Assembly (NCBI GenBank): GCA_963855995.1
Contig: OY979723.1
Span: 9,119,013-9,183,012, forward strand
DNA length: 64,000 bases
Direction of reading: 5' to 3'
Origin: Muricea muricata
Taxonomy: Eukaryota > Cnidaria > Anthozoa > Malacalcyonacea > Plexauridae
The position numbers and the translations under genes are program-made. The notes under the pieces were generated by a model that was not told the origin of the DNA, searched no databases, and was given only the letters and a program-made list of their open reading frames with translations. This document shows positions 50,301-64,000 of this stretch, one piece after another (position 1 is the stretch's first letter; each line of letters begins with the position of its first letter).

Positions 50301-53300
50301 TGTCGGTAAAAATATTTGACAATCAATGATTTTGTTTTAATCGCAAACAAGGTATTTGAGGTCAGCCGTTTGCTGTAAACGTCAATCTTACGGTCTCTTA
50401 TGTTCTCGCAAAAACCATAAATACTACCAAGCTATTCTGATTGTTTCACGATATGAAACCGGAACAAAATGTCAAGTACTTGTAAGGAGTGGGACTGGGT
50501 ACTTACCAAGTTAAGATGTGTCAGTGGTAAGTTCGTCAAACCACTCATGCGCTGAATTCTGTTGTGGGCCAAATTCAGCTTCTTCAAACAATAACAGGAT
50601 GAAAGACCTTTGATTTCATCAATGTTGTTGTCTGGTATTTTGTTACGTTAAGGAAAGTAAAGCGAGACCTGTATATGTTTCAATGGGTTGCAAGGCATGT
50701 CAATGCGTAGGAGGGGGAGGGGTAACTGCAACTGACCCAACCTACTCACGTTTCAGGTCGGCAAATTTTTGCCGATCTCATTTTTCGTTGATTCACATTC
50801 GTGACGGTTACAAGTTAGGATACAATCCAGAATGAGCGTCACCAAGCGACGGTGTTGTGACAGGTCAGGTAATTCCGAGATTGCATTGTGAGAAAAATTC
50901 ACTTCCTGGAAAGGAATGGATTTTGATTAATATACAAAAATCCCAGAAAGGGTATCAAGATTATCATGGTACTTATTTTCGTGGGAAGGGGAATATTGTT
51001 ATATTCTATATTTCTTCCAATATGTACAAATGCATGGTCCACGTAACACGTCTTTTCTACCAAGGGTTTTTCGGGCAATTTCTGGGACTGTAAAAGGACC
51101 CAAAAAACTCAATCGTGAATTGAGTCTTGAAACTTAATCTCTTCACCAGAACGTTCAACGCAGAAAAAATGAAGTCGTTTGAGTCAAATTAGTCAAAAAT
51201 AGAAATTACTTTTCAGATCGAAACTCGAGAATAACTGCAAAATGGCTGGAAATAATTGCACAGCTCACAAGAAAAACTACGCATTGTTTAACAGTGACAA
51301 TAGTGGCAATATACAATGACCGGGACTCGTTTTTTTCATTTCAAGTAAAGTAAATATATAATAACCTCAGCCTCAACTACTTTTAGCAGAAGAGGGGCGC
51401 CACTTCTCTGCAAAAAAGTAAACTGTACAATTTCAGACTTACTATAAGGTTTTTTGGTGGCTGAAAATCCAGCAAAGTTTTTAATTCATTTTGTGAAACA
51501 TCAAGTTTGACCAAACTTTCCATACAGCTTAGTACACTCAAATCTGAAAATAATATAAGATGTTCAGACTAAATTAGTCTTGCAACTTGTCAACAGGGAT
51601 CTAAGAGCCCAATTTAAGTTCAATGTCCTGGTGTCACCGCTTTAATTTATGCCCCTCTGCAGTAGTTGAGAAAATCACGACGCACTAATCACTACTTTCA
51701 TGCAAACAGTCCAATTTTAGTAACTTTGCGGGATTTGGTAACCCCATGACCCATATAGTGGGGCCATACTGGAATTTTCATCTGGGGAGAGGTGGGGCAG
51801 AGTTCTGCAGTCGCTATTGAAATACAAAGTTAACATGATAGAATTATTTTGAACAACTATGCCGCTAAATCTAACATTGTCCCTTGTATTACAATATTCA
51901 ACTATGCATATCAACTACCTGTAAGCTTGTTATTTGAGAGAATGATTGTCTGAAGATGCTTGTAATTCTTTAATACAGATATGTCCATAAGATCAAAGTT
52001 CTACAACACAAAAAGTAACTTATATATACTAGTTATTCACCAACCATTAATTAATGGAAGATTAAGCAGTTTGAAACCGAAAGAAATTTATATCCAGTTT
52101 CAACTTTTCATGTTTGGTAAAATCAGTTGAGATGTTCACATACAGTTAATGTCAATGATAGAAAGAGTTGCATCGTGCCATCGGCAGAACGACCAAGTTG
52201 GGATAAACCATTGGCAATCACGTCTTCTAAATAACTCCAGTCCTAAAACAGTTTTGGACAGAAAGAATAATCAAAGAGATTGACGTTGCATGTTTCAAAT
52301 AATTTGACTATCAACATTTACACTCAATCTGCAAGCAATCCCTAAAGATATGGAATTGAGGAAGCCTGTGACAGACAAATTTAATTTGAATGGGATAACT
52401 TAAACCAAAGTCACAGTTACAGTTGAGTTGACTAGCTTGGCACTAATGACTGGTTGATTAAAAAAATTGACGAGCTGTTGTTTACACACAAAAATTTATA
52501 CAAAAGGTGTACTAGGTTCTTTCACTACCTGCATTTTTGACTGGGGACTTTTGACTGTATTACGTACATTGCAATGATCGCATTGCTAATAGTTAGACCT
52601 GTCAATGTTTCGGACATTAACAAAATTGTTTAAGAGTTTGCTGTAGAGCTTTACAATGCTACTCCAGTAGGCATGAGCTTAAAATATGCTGTTTCTTTGC
52701 TTGAGCTATCATAAAAGCCAAGATATATATCGCAGTCAATGACAGCAGATGAAAAGAAGATTTCATGAAGGTCGGTTATATATTGTGTGTCTAACTGTAT
52801 CGAAGTACATACTTTGTACATACCTTCATAGTCAAAGTATATTCATTTATTTATTAGGCTTTGCCAAGACAATACACACATTAACAAAAACAATATATAT
52901 GACATTGACATGGCTAGGTAATCGCTACAGCTTAAGCCAATTACAGCGATCCTTTACGCAATACGAAAAATACAATCAAATTAATGTTTAAAAATTGCAT
53001 GGAAAACCAGAATAACTTATCTATTTCTACACATACAAGCTAACTACAGCACGATATTGGACAGGACAGGTTGCGAGACGTATTACAACACAAACATATA
53101 GATTCCCACGTTCATGGATCCTTTGCATCATACTAAGACAGTTTTTGAGGCAAATTTACAGTAATTTAGAAAACCGCTTTTAAAACTGTTGAATGTAGTG
53201 TTTTTATGTGTCAGGTCTTTTGGTAGAATGTTCCACAATCTCGTTGATCTCGTCAAGAAAGACTTCTGATATGTTGCGGTCTTGCACTTTTTTGTTTTAT

Positions 53301-56243
53301 ATATCAGACTGTTCGGATCAGCAGATCTTGTTGCTCTTTCCCTGTTTTGGATTGTTGGTAGTAACTCATTATTGATGACTGTTATCCCATGAGTGCATTT
53401 GAAGAAGAAAACCATGTCAAGATACTCGTGCCAGTAACATACAGGAATTAGATCTAGCATTTCAAGTCTCTGGTTATAACTAAACTCGCAGAAGAATGGA
53501 AGATCCAAAATGTACTTGGTTGCTCGCCTTTGTACGCTTTCTATACGCTTAATCAAGTTGACTGATTGGGGAGCCCAGACCTGAGAACCATAGTTGGGAT
53601 CGGACTAAGGACAGAAATAGGGTTCGACGAACGGAGGTAGTTTTTATGTCAAGCGTTTGCCTTCTTATATAACCTAACATCTTACTTGTTTGTGTGAATT
53701 GATATTCAACCTGTTTTGTCCAGTTAAGGTTAGATGAAGTCCACACTCCCAAGTCACGTTCAAAATCGATGCTTTCTAAGACAGTGTTGTGTACTTTGTA
53801 AGGGTGTTCTATCTTCTTCTGTTTCCGCGTTATTCTTAGAATCTTGCACTTCTCAGCGTTAAGTTCCAGGTTGACATTGCTGGTGCACACTTCGAAGTTT
53901 GTGAGATCTTCCTGCAGCAAGGATGCGTTGTGTGTGGAGTTTATGGTTCTGAAGAGCTTCGTGACGTCAGCGAAGGTCGCGATAGTTGAGTTATTTACGG
54001 TGTTGGAGAGGTGGTTTTCGTACAACAGGAAGAGCAATGGACCAAGTATCGAACCTTGTGGAACTCCTGATGTTACGGCAAACGGTCTTGATGCTACTCC
54101 ATGAACCGTTGTTTGCTGACGTCGATTACTGAGATACGATGAGAACCAATTCAGGATGTTTCCTCCGAACCCAAATTCGCGTAGTCGTTGCAGAAGCTTA
54201 GCATGACTTACTTTATCGAACGCCTTAGATAAATCTAGATAAATGATGATGATGAACTTTATTTACAAATCACACGCTAGCCTCGTCAACTTTCGCTGAT
54301 TTCCACGAGGGGCGTGTTTATCACATGAATAATAACTAAATAATAATAATATATGAAAAAAAAACCACACAGATATTAACATATTTTCAATAGTTGAACC
54401 AAATATTTTTCACGTCAATTTGTTCACCACTGCCCAGTTTGCTCCCAATCTGCTCGAAATGTTGCGTTACACACGATTTTCCAGGCACAAATCCGTGATG
54501 ACAAGGGTTGATTTGCTGGAATACATGATTTTTGATATTATAAAAGACACAACGTTCGAACACTTTAGAGATAAGGGAAAGCAGCGAGATTGGTCGATGG
54601 TTCTCTACGTACGATTTCTCCCCTCGCTTATGCACAGGCACGACATTAGCTAATTTCCAGTCCTCAGAAAAGTTCCCGCAGCGTAATGATTTGTTAAAGA
54701 GCGCGCAAAGTAATGGAGCGATCTGGTATGCTGTCTCTGTTAATAGTTGCGCAGGAACTCTGTCGGGAGCGTGGGCTTTGTTGTCATCCAAATTTCTCAG
54801 CACGGCAATTACCTCATCATTTGTTAGTGTTATCTCGTTCAGTATAATGTCAGTTTTCGAATGATTTTCTTGCTGGTGATCGGTATCAGAGTCGTGCGTA
54901 AAAATGGAGACGAAATACGTGTTAAATGTATTTGCTATTTCTAGCTACGTCATTGTTGGAAGACGTTCTTTCTGTGTCGCTCACTTCCATGGAAACTTTA
55001 TCTGCAATGTTCGAAACTTTAGTTTTTGTTTTAAAAAATGACCAAAAGCGTTTTGGATTTTGTTCACGAACCGAACAGATTGAGTTCATGTAGTTCAGTC
55101 GGCTTTCGCATAACATTTGCTAAATCTTTCTACGTATATCTCGAAATCTATCTTTAATGTTTTGACTTGGCAAGCGAGATCTCTTCATTCTTATTCTTAT
55201 GGAGTTTTTCTTCTTGATGTTGTGGAGAATCTGGTTCATCCATGGGAGATGATTTCGTGTTTGAAGTTTCTTCGTGGGAACAAAATCCGATACTGCGGCA
55301 AGAAACGTATTTTCCAGCCGCACCAATCTTGGTTGATATCACCATCATCTGATATTAGCTCTGTGAGGTTAAGTGAGTGAAAATGTGACCGAAGACCACC
55401 AAAATCAGCTCGACGGTAGTCAAATACAGTTCCTTTTATTTTTGGAATGGAGTTACACGACAAAGAAATATTACAAACAATAGCGCTGTGATCGGTGGAA
55501 ACTTCTGTATCTGATGGCTTCACAACTTCACTTACTTCGATACGATCAGCTCTACAACTCTATACCTGTAACCTACTACTCTTTAACTCTTACAGTCTAC
55601 AGCTGTACAATTCTTCAGCTTTGCAACTCCACAGCTCTATAACTCTACAACGATTTAGCTCTGACACTGTAAAACTCTTCAGGGCAATCAGGGGTACTTT
55701 ACACTTTACTGTACCCAAATAACATCAGTATGAGACCGCCTGGTGCATTTCTTGTTCTTTTATATGTTTTGATGGCGCATGTACTACTTCGTAATTACGA
55801 CTAGAGTAGGGTAAGGTGCAAAATTTCCCGCTTACAAAATTTCCCTCTACAACTTCGAGTTAAAAAAATTTATTCCATAATATTAATTTGCAGTTTGTAT
55901 TATTTTGTACGAACTGGTTGGACAATGTATGCATTAGATAATCATGGTTGTGCTTAACTAAAAAAAGAGTTTATCAGAATTCAACTGACAACATTAAGAA
56001 ATTAATATATAACAATTCCAAAGTGACAAAAATTTCCATCTAACTCTGACGACTCACTTCTTCAGTTTCTGGGCATTCTTGTGTCTTCTCCACTTCTTGT
56101 ACAGATTGTGTCTCAATAGTTTCAGAAACCTGTGATAAATCTTTATCATTCTGCACTTCTGTAGTCGAAAGTAATTCTTTTGGAAAGGATTCATCCGTTA
56201 TTTCAGTTGCATCTCCAATTTCCGACTCTATGTCGTCCGCCAT
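41316..56243 (-). CDS. LRGUK: Leucine-rich repeat and guanylate kinase protein
   Basis: Eighteen minus-strand exons, all phases matching, encode 779 residues: 56243-56058, 52242-52144, 52000-51919, 51543-51443, 50905-50824, 50631-50507, 49615-49562, 49456-49367, 49271-49104, 47753-47647, 47196-47077, 47007-46911, 46409-46296, 44511-44443, 44362-44230, 43033-42670, 42418-42260, 41505-41316. An acidic N-terminus precedes a GLSQLGRSADGTMQLF motif, then SDS22-like leucine-rich repeats (LQTIILSNNKLT, LVKLDVSQNEL, LKKLNLAHNRIQ, LDLSCNFIRSLKGL), the linker MFNPPADVIAARDHM, and a guanylate kinase domain with P-loop GPSGCGK, TTRPQRRKEDDGVDYFF and YLYGITREAIESVA. In mammals LRGUK is needed for sperm head shaping and tail formation. 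The Ser-rich C-terminus is poorly conserved. The first intron contains the LINE relic. Confidence 0.96.
41640..41985. mobile_element. Palindromic MITE in LRGUK intron
   Basis: Outer arms (ATTCCGAAAATATATGACCA, AGTTTAGCAGTTCCTCTGAT) are mirrored around 41880-41955 (ATGATCAGAGAAACTGGTAA, TATTTTCGGAACGCTTCC). The centre carries ACCAATCAGAATGCT / AGCATTCTGATTGGT. It spans about 350 bp and has no reading frame. Confidence 0.8.
42057..42122. repeat. Near-perfect hairpin
   Basis: CAACCTCGTACCCAGGGCTT and its mirror AAGCCCTGGGTACGAGGTTG, extended by CTTGG / CCAAG, form about 25 bp of uninterrupted stem around a short loop (GCAACTGCGTGAGATA). It probably represents a very young palindromic element inside an LRGUK intron. 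Confidence 0.9.
42460..42655. repeat. Degenerate TTGTTACAA-type repeat
   Basis: Another copy of the dispersed family, with GGAACAACATTGTAACG, TTGTTACAAGTCG and TTGTTACAACTTG words, inside an LRGUK intron. Confidence 0.7.
43803..44205. mobile_element. MITE with GGTCCATT / AATGGACC ends, copy 1
   Basis: Terminal AATGGACCTTTAAC is mirrored by GTTAAAGGTCCATT. Inner arms CTTGAAAGAGCATCCTAAAC and GTTTAGGATGCTCTTTCAAG are mirrored, as are CAAAGTTTGGTTGT and ACAACCAAACTTTG. A second copy lies at 45255-45836. Confidence 0.88.
44565..44674. repeat. AT-rich hairpin
   Basis: GAAGATATGAATATTATTTT is mirrored by AAAATAATATTCATATCTTC, with an inner pair CAATATTTTAC / ATAAAATATTG. It lies in an LRGUK intron and resembles a small MITE. 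Confidence 0.8.
45255..45836. mobile_element. MITE with GGTCCATT ends, copy 2, interrupted
   Basis: This matches the 43803-44205 element (CTGAAAGAGCATCCTAAACT mirrored by TATAGGATGCTCTTTCAAG; right end TTTAAAGGTCCATT). It is about 165 bp longer because another element has inserted at 45325-45488. Confidence 0.85.
45325..45488. mobile_element. 164-bp hAT-like MITE nested in another MITE
   Basis: Terminal inverted repeats CAGTGGCGAAGCCAGCCCGA and TCGGGCTGGCTTCGCCACTG are near perfect, and the element is flanked by an exact 8-bp duplication, CTACAGCC, at 45317-45324 and 45489-45496. The CAGTGGCG start plus 8-bp duplication is the classic pattern of hAT elements. It sits within copy 2 of the GGTCCATT family, so it is younger than that insertion. 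Confidence 0.94.
48125..48255. repeat. Degenerate GGTTAGG repeat (telomere-like)
   Basis: Words such as GGTTAGGATT, GGGTTAGGATTGGG and GGTTAGAGATAGG recur with irregular spacing. This resembles decayed TTAGGG telomere repeats or an independent AG-rich simple sequence. It lies within an LRGUK intron. Confidence 0.6.
48415..48925. repeat. Degenerate TTGTTACAA-type repeat, split by another repeat
   Basis: A 0.5-kb cluster of CAACAAGTT, TTGTTACAA and AACCTTGTAA words. It is interrupted at 48545-48662 by the element also found at 15474-15550. Confidence 0.75.
48556..48662. repeat. Interspersed repeat, copy 2
   Basis: Carries AATTTTGTGGAAACA and CACCATGCAAACATACAAGG as at 15474-15550, and here also the inverted TGTTTCCACAAAATT, so the intact element is palindromic. 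Confidence 0.75.
53110..55530 (-). pseudogene. Decayed non-LTR retrotransposon (jockey/CR1-like ORF2)
   Basis: Minus-strand fragments give, in order, the end of an AP-endonuclease (TDHSAIVCN near 55500), a linker, reverse transcriptase motifs (NVVPVHKRGEKS, NHRPISLLSLISKVFE, LDLSKAFDKVSH, SGVPQGSILGPLLF) and the C-terminal region (SVQRRATKYILDLPF, LEMLDLIPVCYW). Several frame changes, a 155-bp insertion and a catalytic FADD reading FADV show that it is dead. The 5' part of the endonuclease is absent, the usual 5' truncation. It lies in the first intron of LRGUK on the same strand. Confidence 0.9.
54238..54395 (-). mobile_element. Short retroelement 3' tail inserted in the LINE
   Basis: This sequence separates reverse transcriptase motif 2A from motif A. 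On the minus strand it ends AATAAAGTTCATCATCATCAT, a 3' end made of ATC repeats as seen for some CR1-like LINEs, so it is probably a severely truncated second LINE copy. Confidence 0.6.
55540..55690. repeat. Degenerate AGCTCTACAACTCT repeat
   Basis: Successive diverged copies of CAGCTCTACAACTCTATA-like sequence form a CT/CA-rich tract next to the LINE remnant. Confidence 0.6.
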
Positions 56244-56528
56244 GTTGCAAAAAGTTTTTGCGTCTGATAACCATGGTAACGTTGGATTTCCTTAAATAGT
56301 GCTACCACTTTACGAAACAAAATTTATATAAATTTAGAAAAAATGGATGTTTCAAACACTCGCACGGAAACACAATAGTGAAATCAACATGGAAATCAAT
56401 GCAATTGGAAAATGTGTGGGAGAAAAAGAAAAACAAATTCTTTCATTTCAATACGGTGATATTAATTGCATGTGAATGGCGGAGATTTTACCGGTAAACA
56501 GTTATTTTGCCACGTTTAAATTACAGGA
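56244..56528. promoter_or_regulatory. Putative bidirectional promoter, LRGUK / SLC35E3
   Basis: 285 bp separate the start codons of two outward-facing genes. It should hold both 5' leaders and promoters unless upstream non-coding exons exist. TTTACAG immediately before the SLC35E3 start could be a splice acceptor of a 5' leader exon. Confidence 0.55.
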
Positions 56529-60039
<3,511 letters not shown>

Positions 60040-60456
60040 TTGACAGCTATCAAAGTGTCATGTTGTAATTGACAATGTATATGTAGTATTTTCACCTTAT
60101 TTATTTTTTATAAAAACATGCATTGTTTAATTTTACATGCAAAAAGCAATACTGCATGTACCATGAGTAATGTCAGGAGTTGAAGCTAAATCTCAAATTA
60201 TATATGTATTATTTATTGAAAATTATTCAAACGTTTTGATTGGTTAAGACCGTGTTTGGTTATGGCGTCACCACAGCATATTGGAATAGCATATACGACA
60301 CTGTGATGTAATTTGTTCAGATATTGAAAACACTTATACGACCTTATGATGTCATATTAGTTTATGCTGCTTATGCTAAATGCGGGAGAACCGAATTCAA
60401 TAATTGTTTAATATAGCCTAACTGAAGTTTCAATCGTCAGTGTCTCTATACATTTA
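60040..60456. other. Convergent 3' region of SLC35E3 and TAF1C
   Basis: Contains the SLC35E3 3' flank and an interspersed repeat at 60205-60415. No gene is evident. Confidence 0.7.
60205..60415. mobile_element. Interspersed palindromic repeat, copy 2
   Basis: Shares TTTTGATTGGTTAAGA, ATATTGAAAACA-TAT-CGAC and CCGAATTCAATAATTG-TTAATAT with 28485-28985. The copy is shorter and lies between two genes. Confidence 0.75.
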
Positions 60457-63400
60457 TCAAAACCCAGCCACTCTGGTTATCTTCTTCTTTGTCGGTGTTC
60501 TGCTCTGGTTCAGTGCATTTCTTTGTGGTGTCTTCATCGGAGTTGGCGTTTTATCCTCAACTGGCTGGCTTTTCCGACTTCTTTCAGATATTGCACTATC
60601 GGGGGTACGAAGATGCAGTTTTGAAAGAACTTGACCAGGGTTGGGCGATCTTTCTGGTGTCTTAATAATCCCACGTCTACCTTCCATGGGTGACTGCATC
60701 CTGCGCGCAGACGTTTCCCTGGTCGGTGTCCGAATATTCCCATCCTTATTACGAGCTGGCGACTCTGTACCCTCCCTGTTCTTTTCTAGGTACATCCCGA
60801 CAAGTTCTTTCTTGTCAATTTCTGCAGTTTCATTTTGTCCTCCGAGGTCAATCGGAACTTGTTCGTCCGAGTACCAATTCTTTAACAATACGTTCCCAAG
60901 CGGTTCGCTACATTGCATACCCTCATCGAACATCTGCAGTGGCTCTGACTCACAGCTCACACCCAGGTATTCATTAGTAAGAGCCGTCCTACCTGACGTC
61001 CTGACCTTGCTAAGTCGATCTGAGCTCTTTCTAGTTAAGTTACAGCAAGGACATATGCTCGATTTTTCTGTCTCATTAGTTCCAGGAGAACCATTACCGT
61101 GGTCTTCTGCCGTTTCAGCAATGCCACCAGAACAGTCACCTAAGCTTTTACTGCTACATAAGCTACATGGATTTACGTCTATTTTTAAGGACGAAAATAT
61201 TCCTTCTCTAATGATGCTAACATCTTCAGCATTACAATTACCGCCCAAAATATCTTCTTCATCAGTCTGCTCCACAAGACATTTCACCCACTTTGCAAGA
61301 AATTCTTCATCGTCCTTATCTAAACTTGGCCTTTTGCTGCCACACCCACCACAAGCATTGACGTCTAGCTCGAAATCTTCGAAATACTGTACACCTCTTT
61401 CGTCTCTCATTTCTCTAAGCTTCCTTTCACGGGGCAAAAGATTTTCGTAGAATAAATCTCCAGCGTTTGATAACTGCACGATAGCCAGTGTTGCAGTGGT
61501 AGGAATACATTGTAGACCAAGAAGAGGGTGGCTAAGTCGTTCACTCACTTTATTGTGGCTTTGGGCCTTGTTAGGGTAGTCTACCATCTCTGCCCACTCG
61601 CTGTATGAAGAAATCTAAAGCAGTCAAGCATTAAAAAGTAATTATAAGATTGCTTTCAACCATGGACAATCAGAAAGACGCGAAAATTTTTTTGCATCTT
61701 CATGCAAGCCTGTTAACAAGCTTTCATGTTGCATGTTGCGTTTGCAGCACTGCACACAGAAAGTTTGGAAACAGCTGTTAAAAGCTTGTAGTCTCATAAC
61801 CTTGTTGGCATTATCAGACATGTTACAAGTTTTGTCTGTCTAGTCTGATGTGATACAAGCATACAACAACACTCATTGTTACAGTAATTATACTGTATCA
61901 TTGGTCGATCTTGTAAACTTTTTCTCTTCATGATGACTCTATCCGACATGCTAGTACAACCTTGTAACAAGTCACCTACTGCAATACAAGTTGTTAACGA
62001 CATTTTCTAAACTTGCTACAACCAGGGCCATAACTAGATCATTAGTTGGGAGGGGGTGTATATAAGTAGTATAGTTACATATATTCTTGTCCTGCCTGAC
62101 TAATTTCTTTTGAAATCAATCAAATAACAACCAGGTTCAAAATAAAGTACCATGGCTGTATGAAAATAGACTCCTCCTCCAATCAACGCTTTAGTTGTAA
62201 TTGCCCTGACTAACAACAATTAGGAACAAGTAAAGAAAACACAAGTTGTCAAGACCTTGTGAACAGATTTTTGAAAACTTGTTTACAGACTTGAAAGAAC
62301 TTGTGCATCTTTGCACACACAGTCAATATGTGGTTTGGTTTGAAATATGTGCGCACAATAATAATTAAAATAGAATATGATTTCATTTAATATACTACAC
62401 CTTCCATGGGTTTGAGGTTGATCTTGGTGGCAAAATGCTTGACATGTCATCCATGATAGACAATGGACTACTCCAATTCTCACCATAACAATACTGAAAA
62501 CAATGAACATCATGACTTTGATAACTTCCTACAAGCACCAGCATGTCTTGACTGTTAGGATCTGGTAGTACATTGATATGCTTCACAGGATACTCCAGTG
62601 AGTGACACCACTTCAGGACAGGATTTTGCTGAAAGCGAGTGTCCATGATGGCAAGTGATTGGGTACTGGCCAGAACGTAGTGGTAAGGGTTTTCGTGGTA
62701 ATGTTGTATAGCAGTGAACTTGTCGTCAGGAAAGAAATGTGGTGATGGTAGGGTCATTAGATCTTGACTGGTTGATAAGCCACCCTAAATATATATTAAA
62801 CTCAGCTTAGTATGTGCAGTATTGTTTCAGCAATTAAACACCAAGTGAATGCAGAAGTACTGTCTAGGCATTTGGTTGATTTGATTGACCTGCCCTAAAA
62901 TTCCCATTCATAGGGATTATCTATGCTTTGAAGTCACCTGTATGTTAAATGTATATTAAGTTTTGTCCGGCTTGGTTACGATTTTTAATTACAGGCAACC
63001 CAGCTAGCCAGTTGTTTTGCCATGCAACAATTGTACTGCTTTGCAGGTTTGTCTACCATAACCCTGATTTATTATAACTGCAAATGCTGTCATTTGATTG
63101 GATACACTAATTGCTGCGGTATCAATTCTTTAATAGATAGCCAGTAGCAAAACAATTTTCCTGGTTATTTTTTTAATTATAAAAAAAATTGAAGTATTCT
63201 TTTACCAAAATGGCTTATATATACATACATATATTTCTGCGAAAACAATTGTATTACTCACTCTCAGTTCTGGCTTTGCCCTCATCAACAATCATTGCAC
63301 AGAAATTTCAAGCTTGTAATCTAATTGTTAAATATGGACAAAGTGTACTTTTTATGGTTGCCAATCTGTTTTTGCCTACAATTTGGTATTGCTGAAAAGA

Positions 63401-64000
63401 GATTGAAAATAAATATTACAATACCCTTAAGTCAATAAGTTCCACATTAGTCTGATTTCCTCGTACAACTTGTCTCGGATGGGAGCCAAAGTCAGAGAAG
63501 TACCAATCGAATTCATCTGATGTGCATGATGAACACTGTCGCACCACCTCAACTGAACTGTCTTCTGCATTCCACAACCACAAACTTCCTGTTTCCATAG
63601 CAACAATTACTTCTTCAGGAACGTATGGACTCGGCGTGATGGCACATGGTTTGGTTTTGCATTGAAGGTGTCCAAGAAATACTGGTTTCTAAAAAAGAAC
63701 AAAACCCATTTTAGTCTTCCATGAACTGTTACCACAGAATAAACAGTTGATTTTTTAAAGACATATACCTCAAAATCTTTGCCAAAAGGACTTTTAAAAA
63801 ACCAGCATTTGTAACTTGTCCTAACAGAAATGATATGACTTTGGTCCACTTCGGTCCCCATGCTAACTTGGCAGATCCTTTCTGTCAAAGGAAAGCTGCC
63901 TTCCTCCTTATACAATCTAATAGAGGAACCATCATTTTCCAAATGACTAAAGCAAAGATCACTCATGGTAGCTCCACCAGGATAGACTACCACTACATCC
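60457..64000 (-). CDS. TAF1C: TAF1C, RNA polymerase I SL1 subunit (N-terminus outside window)
   Basis: Minus-strand exons 64000-63769 (partial), 63688-63425, 62784-62401 and 61614-60457, phase 0 at each junction, give 674 codons ending in a stop. TAF1C is a TBP-associated factor of selectivity factor SL1, which recruits RNA polymerase I to the rDNA promoter. The visible N-terminal portion fits the family's WD/beta-propeller region: EVIVAMETGSLWLWNAEDSS, FSDFGSHPRQVVRG, NVELIDLR, LASTQSLAIMDTRFQQNPV, LKWCHSLEYPVKHI, and HPLLGLQCIPTT. The large last exon has Cys-rich clusters (CGGCGSK, CSLCSSK, CPCCNL) and a basic Ser/Thr-Pro tail (TPTPMKTPQRNALNQSRTPT). The closest I can recognise is TAF1C; sequence conservation in this family is low, so a search would be needed to be certain. 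Confidence 0.8.
61690..62005. repeat. Degenerate TTGTTACAA-type repeat
   Basis: A further copy of the dispersed family (ATGTTACAAG, CCTTGTAACAAGTC, ACAAGTTGTTAACG) in a TAF1C intron; related words continue at 62210-62300. Confidence 0.7.

Noticed and set aside
60641..61450. 269-codon plus-strand frame
   Set aside because: It lies antisense to the large TAF1C exon, whose sequence has recognisable family content and correct splice phase.

Overview
The window looks like nuclear DNA of an early-branching animal, most likely a cnidarian. It is AT-rich, the genes are intron-rich with GT-AG junctions, several exon sets match single-copy metazoan genes in order and phase, and introns and gaps are full of short palindromic DNA transposons, tRNA-like SINE pieces and a decayed LINE. 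The species assignment is inference. All protein names come from reading spliced exons against remembered family sequences; no database search was run.

Layout, left to right: (1) 0.4-1.5 kb, a hairpin and an 18-bp minisatellite of about 37 copies. (2) 1.68-12.75 kb, plus strand: a multi-exon protein with fibronectin-III-like segments, a coiled coil, a thioredoxin-like domain with a CASS active-site motif and a disordered basic tail; its 5' end is not resolved. (3) 14.47-16.78 kb, minus: eIF4E3, head-to-head with (4) 16.99-19.00 kb, plus: STIMATE/TMEM110. (5) 19.88-23.59 kb, minus: tafazzin, head-to-head with (6) 23.92-27.66 kb, plus: a small stand-alone HDAC6-type ubiquitin-binding zinc finger protein. 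(7) 29.26-35.42 and about 36.1-40.80 kb, plus: two tandem ADP-ribosylglycohydrolase paralogues of the DraG/ARH superfamily, each preceded by a sequence matching the ubiquitin-interacting motif. (8) 41.32-56.24 kb, minus: LRGUK (leucine-rich repeats plus guanylate kinase), 18 exons, with a LINE relic in its first intron, head-to-head with (9) 56.53-60.04 kb, plus: SLC35E3. (10) 60.46 kb to the right edge, minus: the C-terminal part of TAF1C, the RNA polymerase I SL1 subunit.

The genes do not form one pathway. Three pairs share divergent intergenic spaces of only 209-333 bp, suggesting bidirectional promoters. The most interesting biology is the tandem ADP-ribosylglycohydrolase pair with UIM-like motifs, next to another predicted ubiquitin-binding gene, which hints at ADP-ribose hydrolysis directed to ubiquitylated targets. 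Other points are a tyrosine at the variable cap-stacking position of eIF4E3, a canonical P-loop in LRGUK, the undescribed FN3-thioredoxin protein, and several datable transposon insertions with clean target-site duplications.
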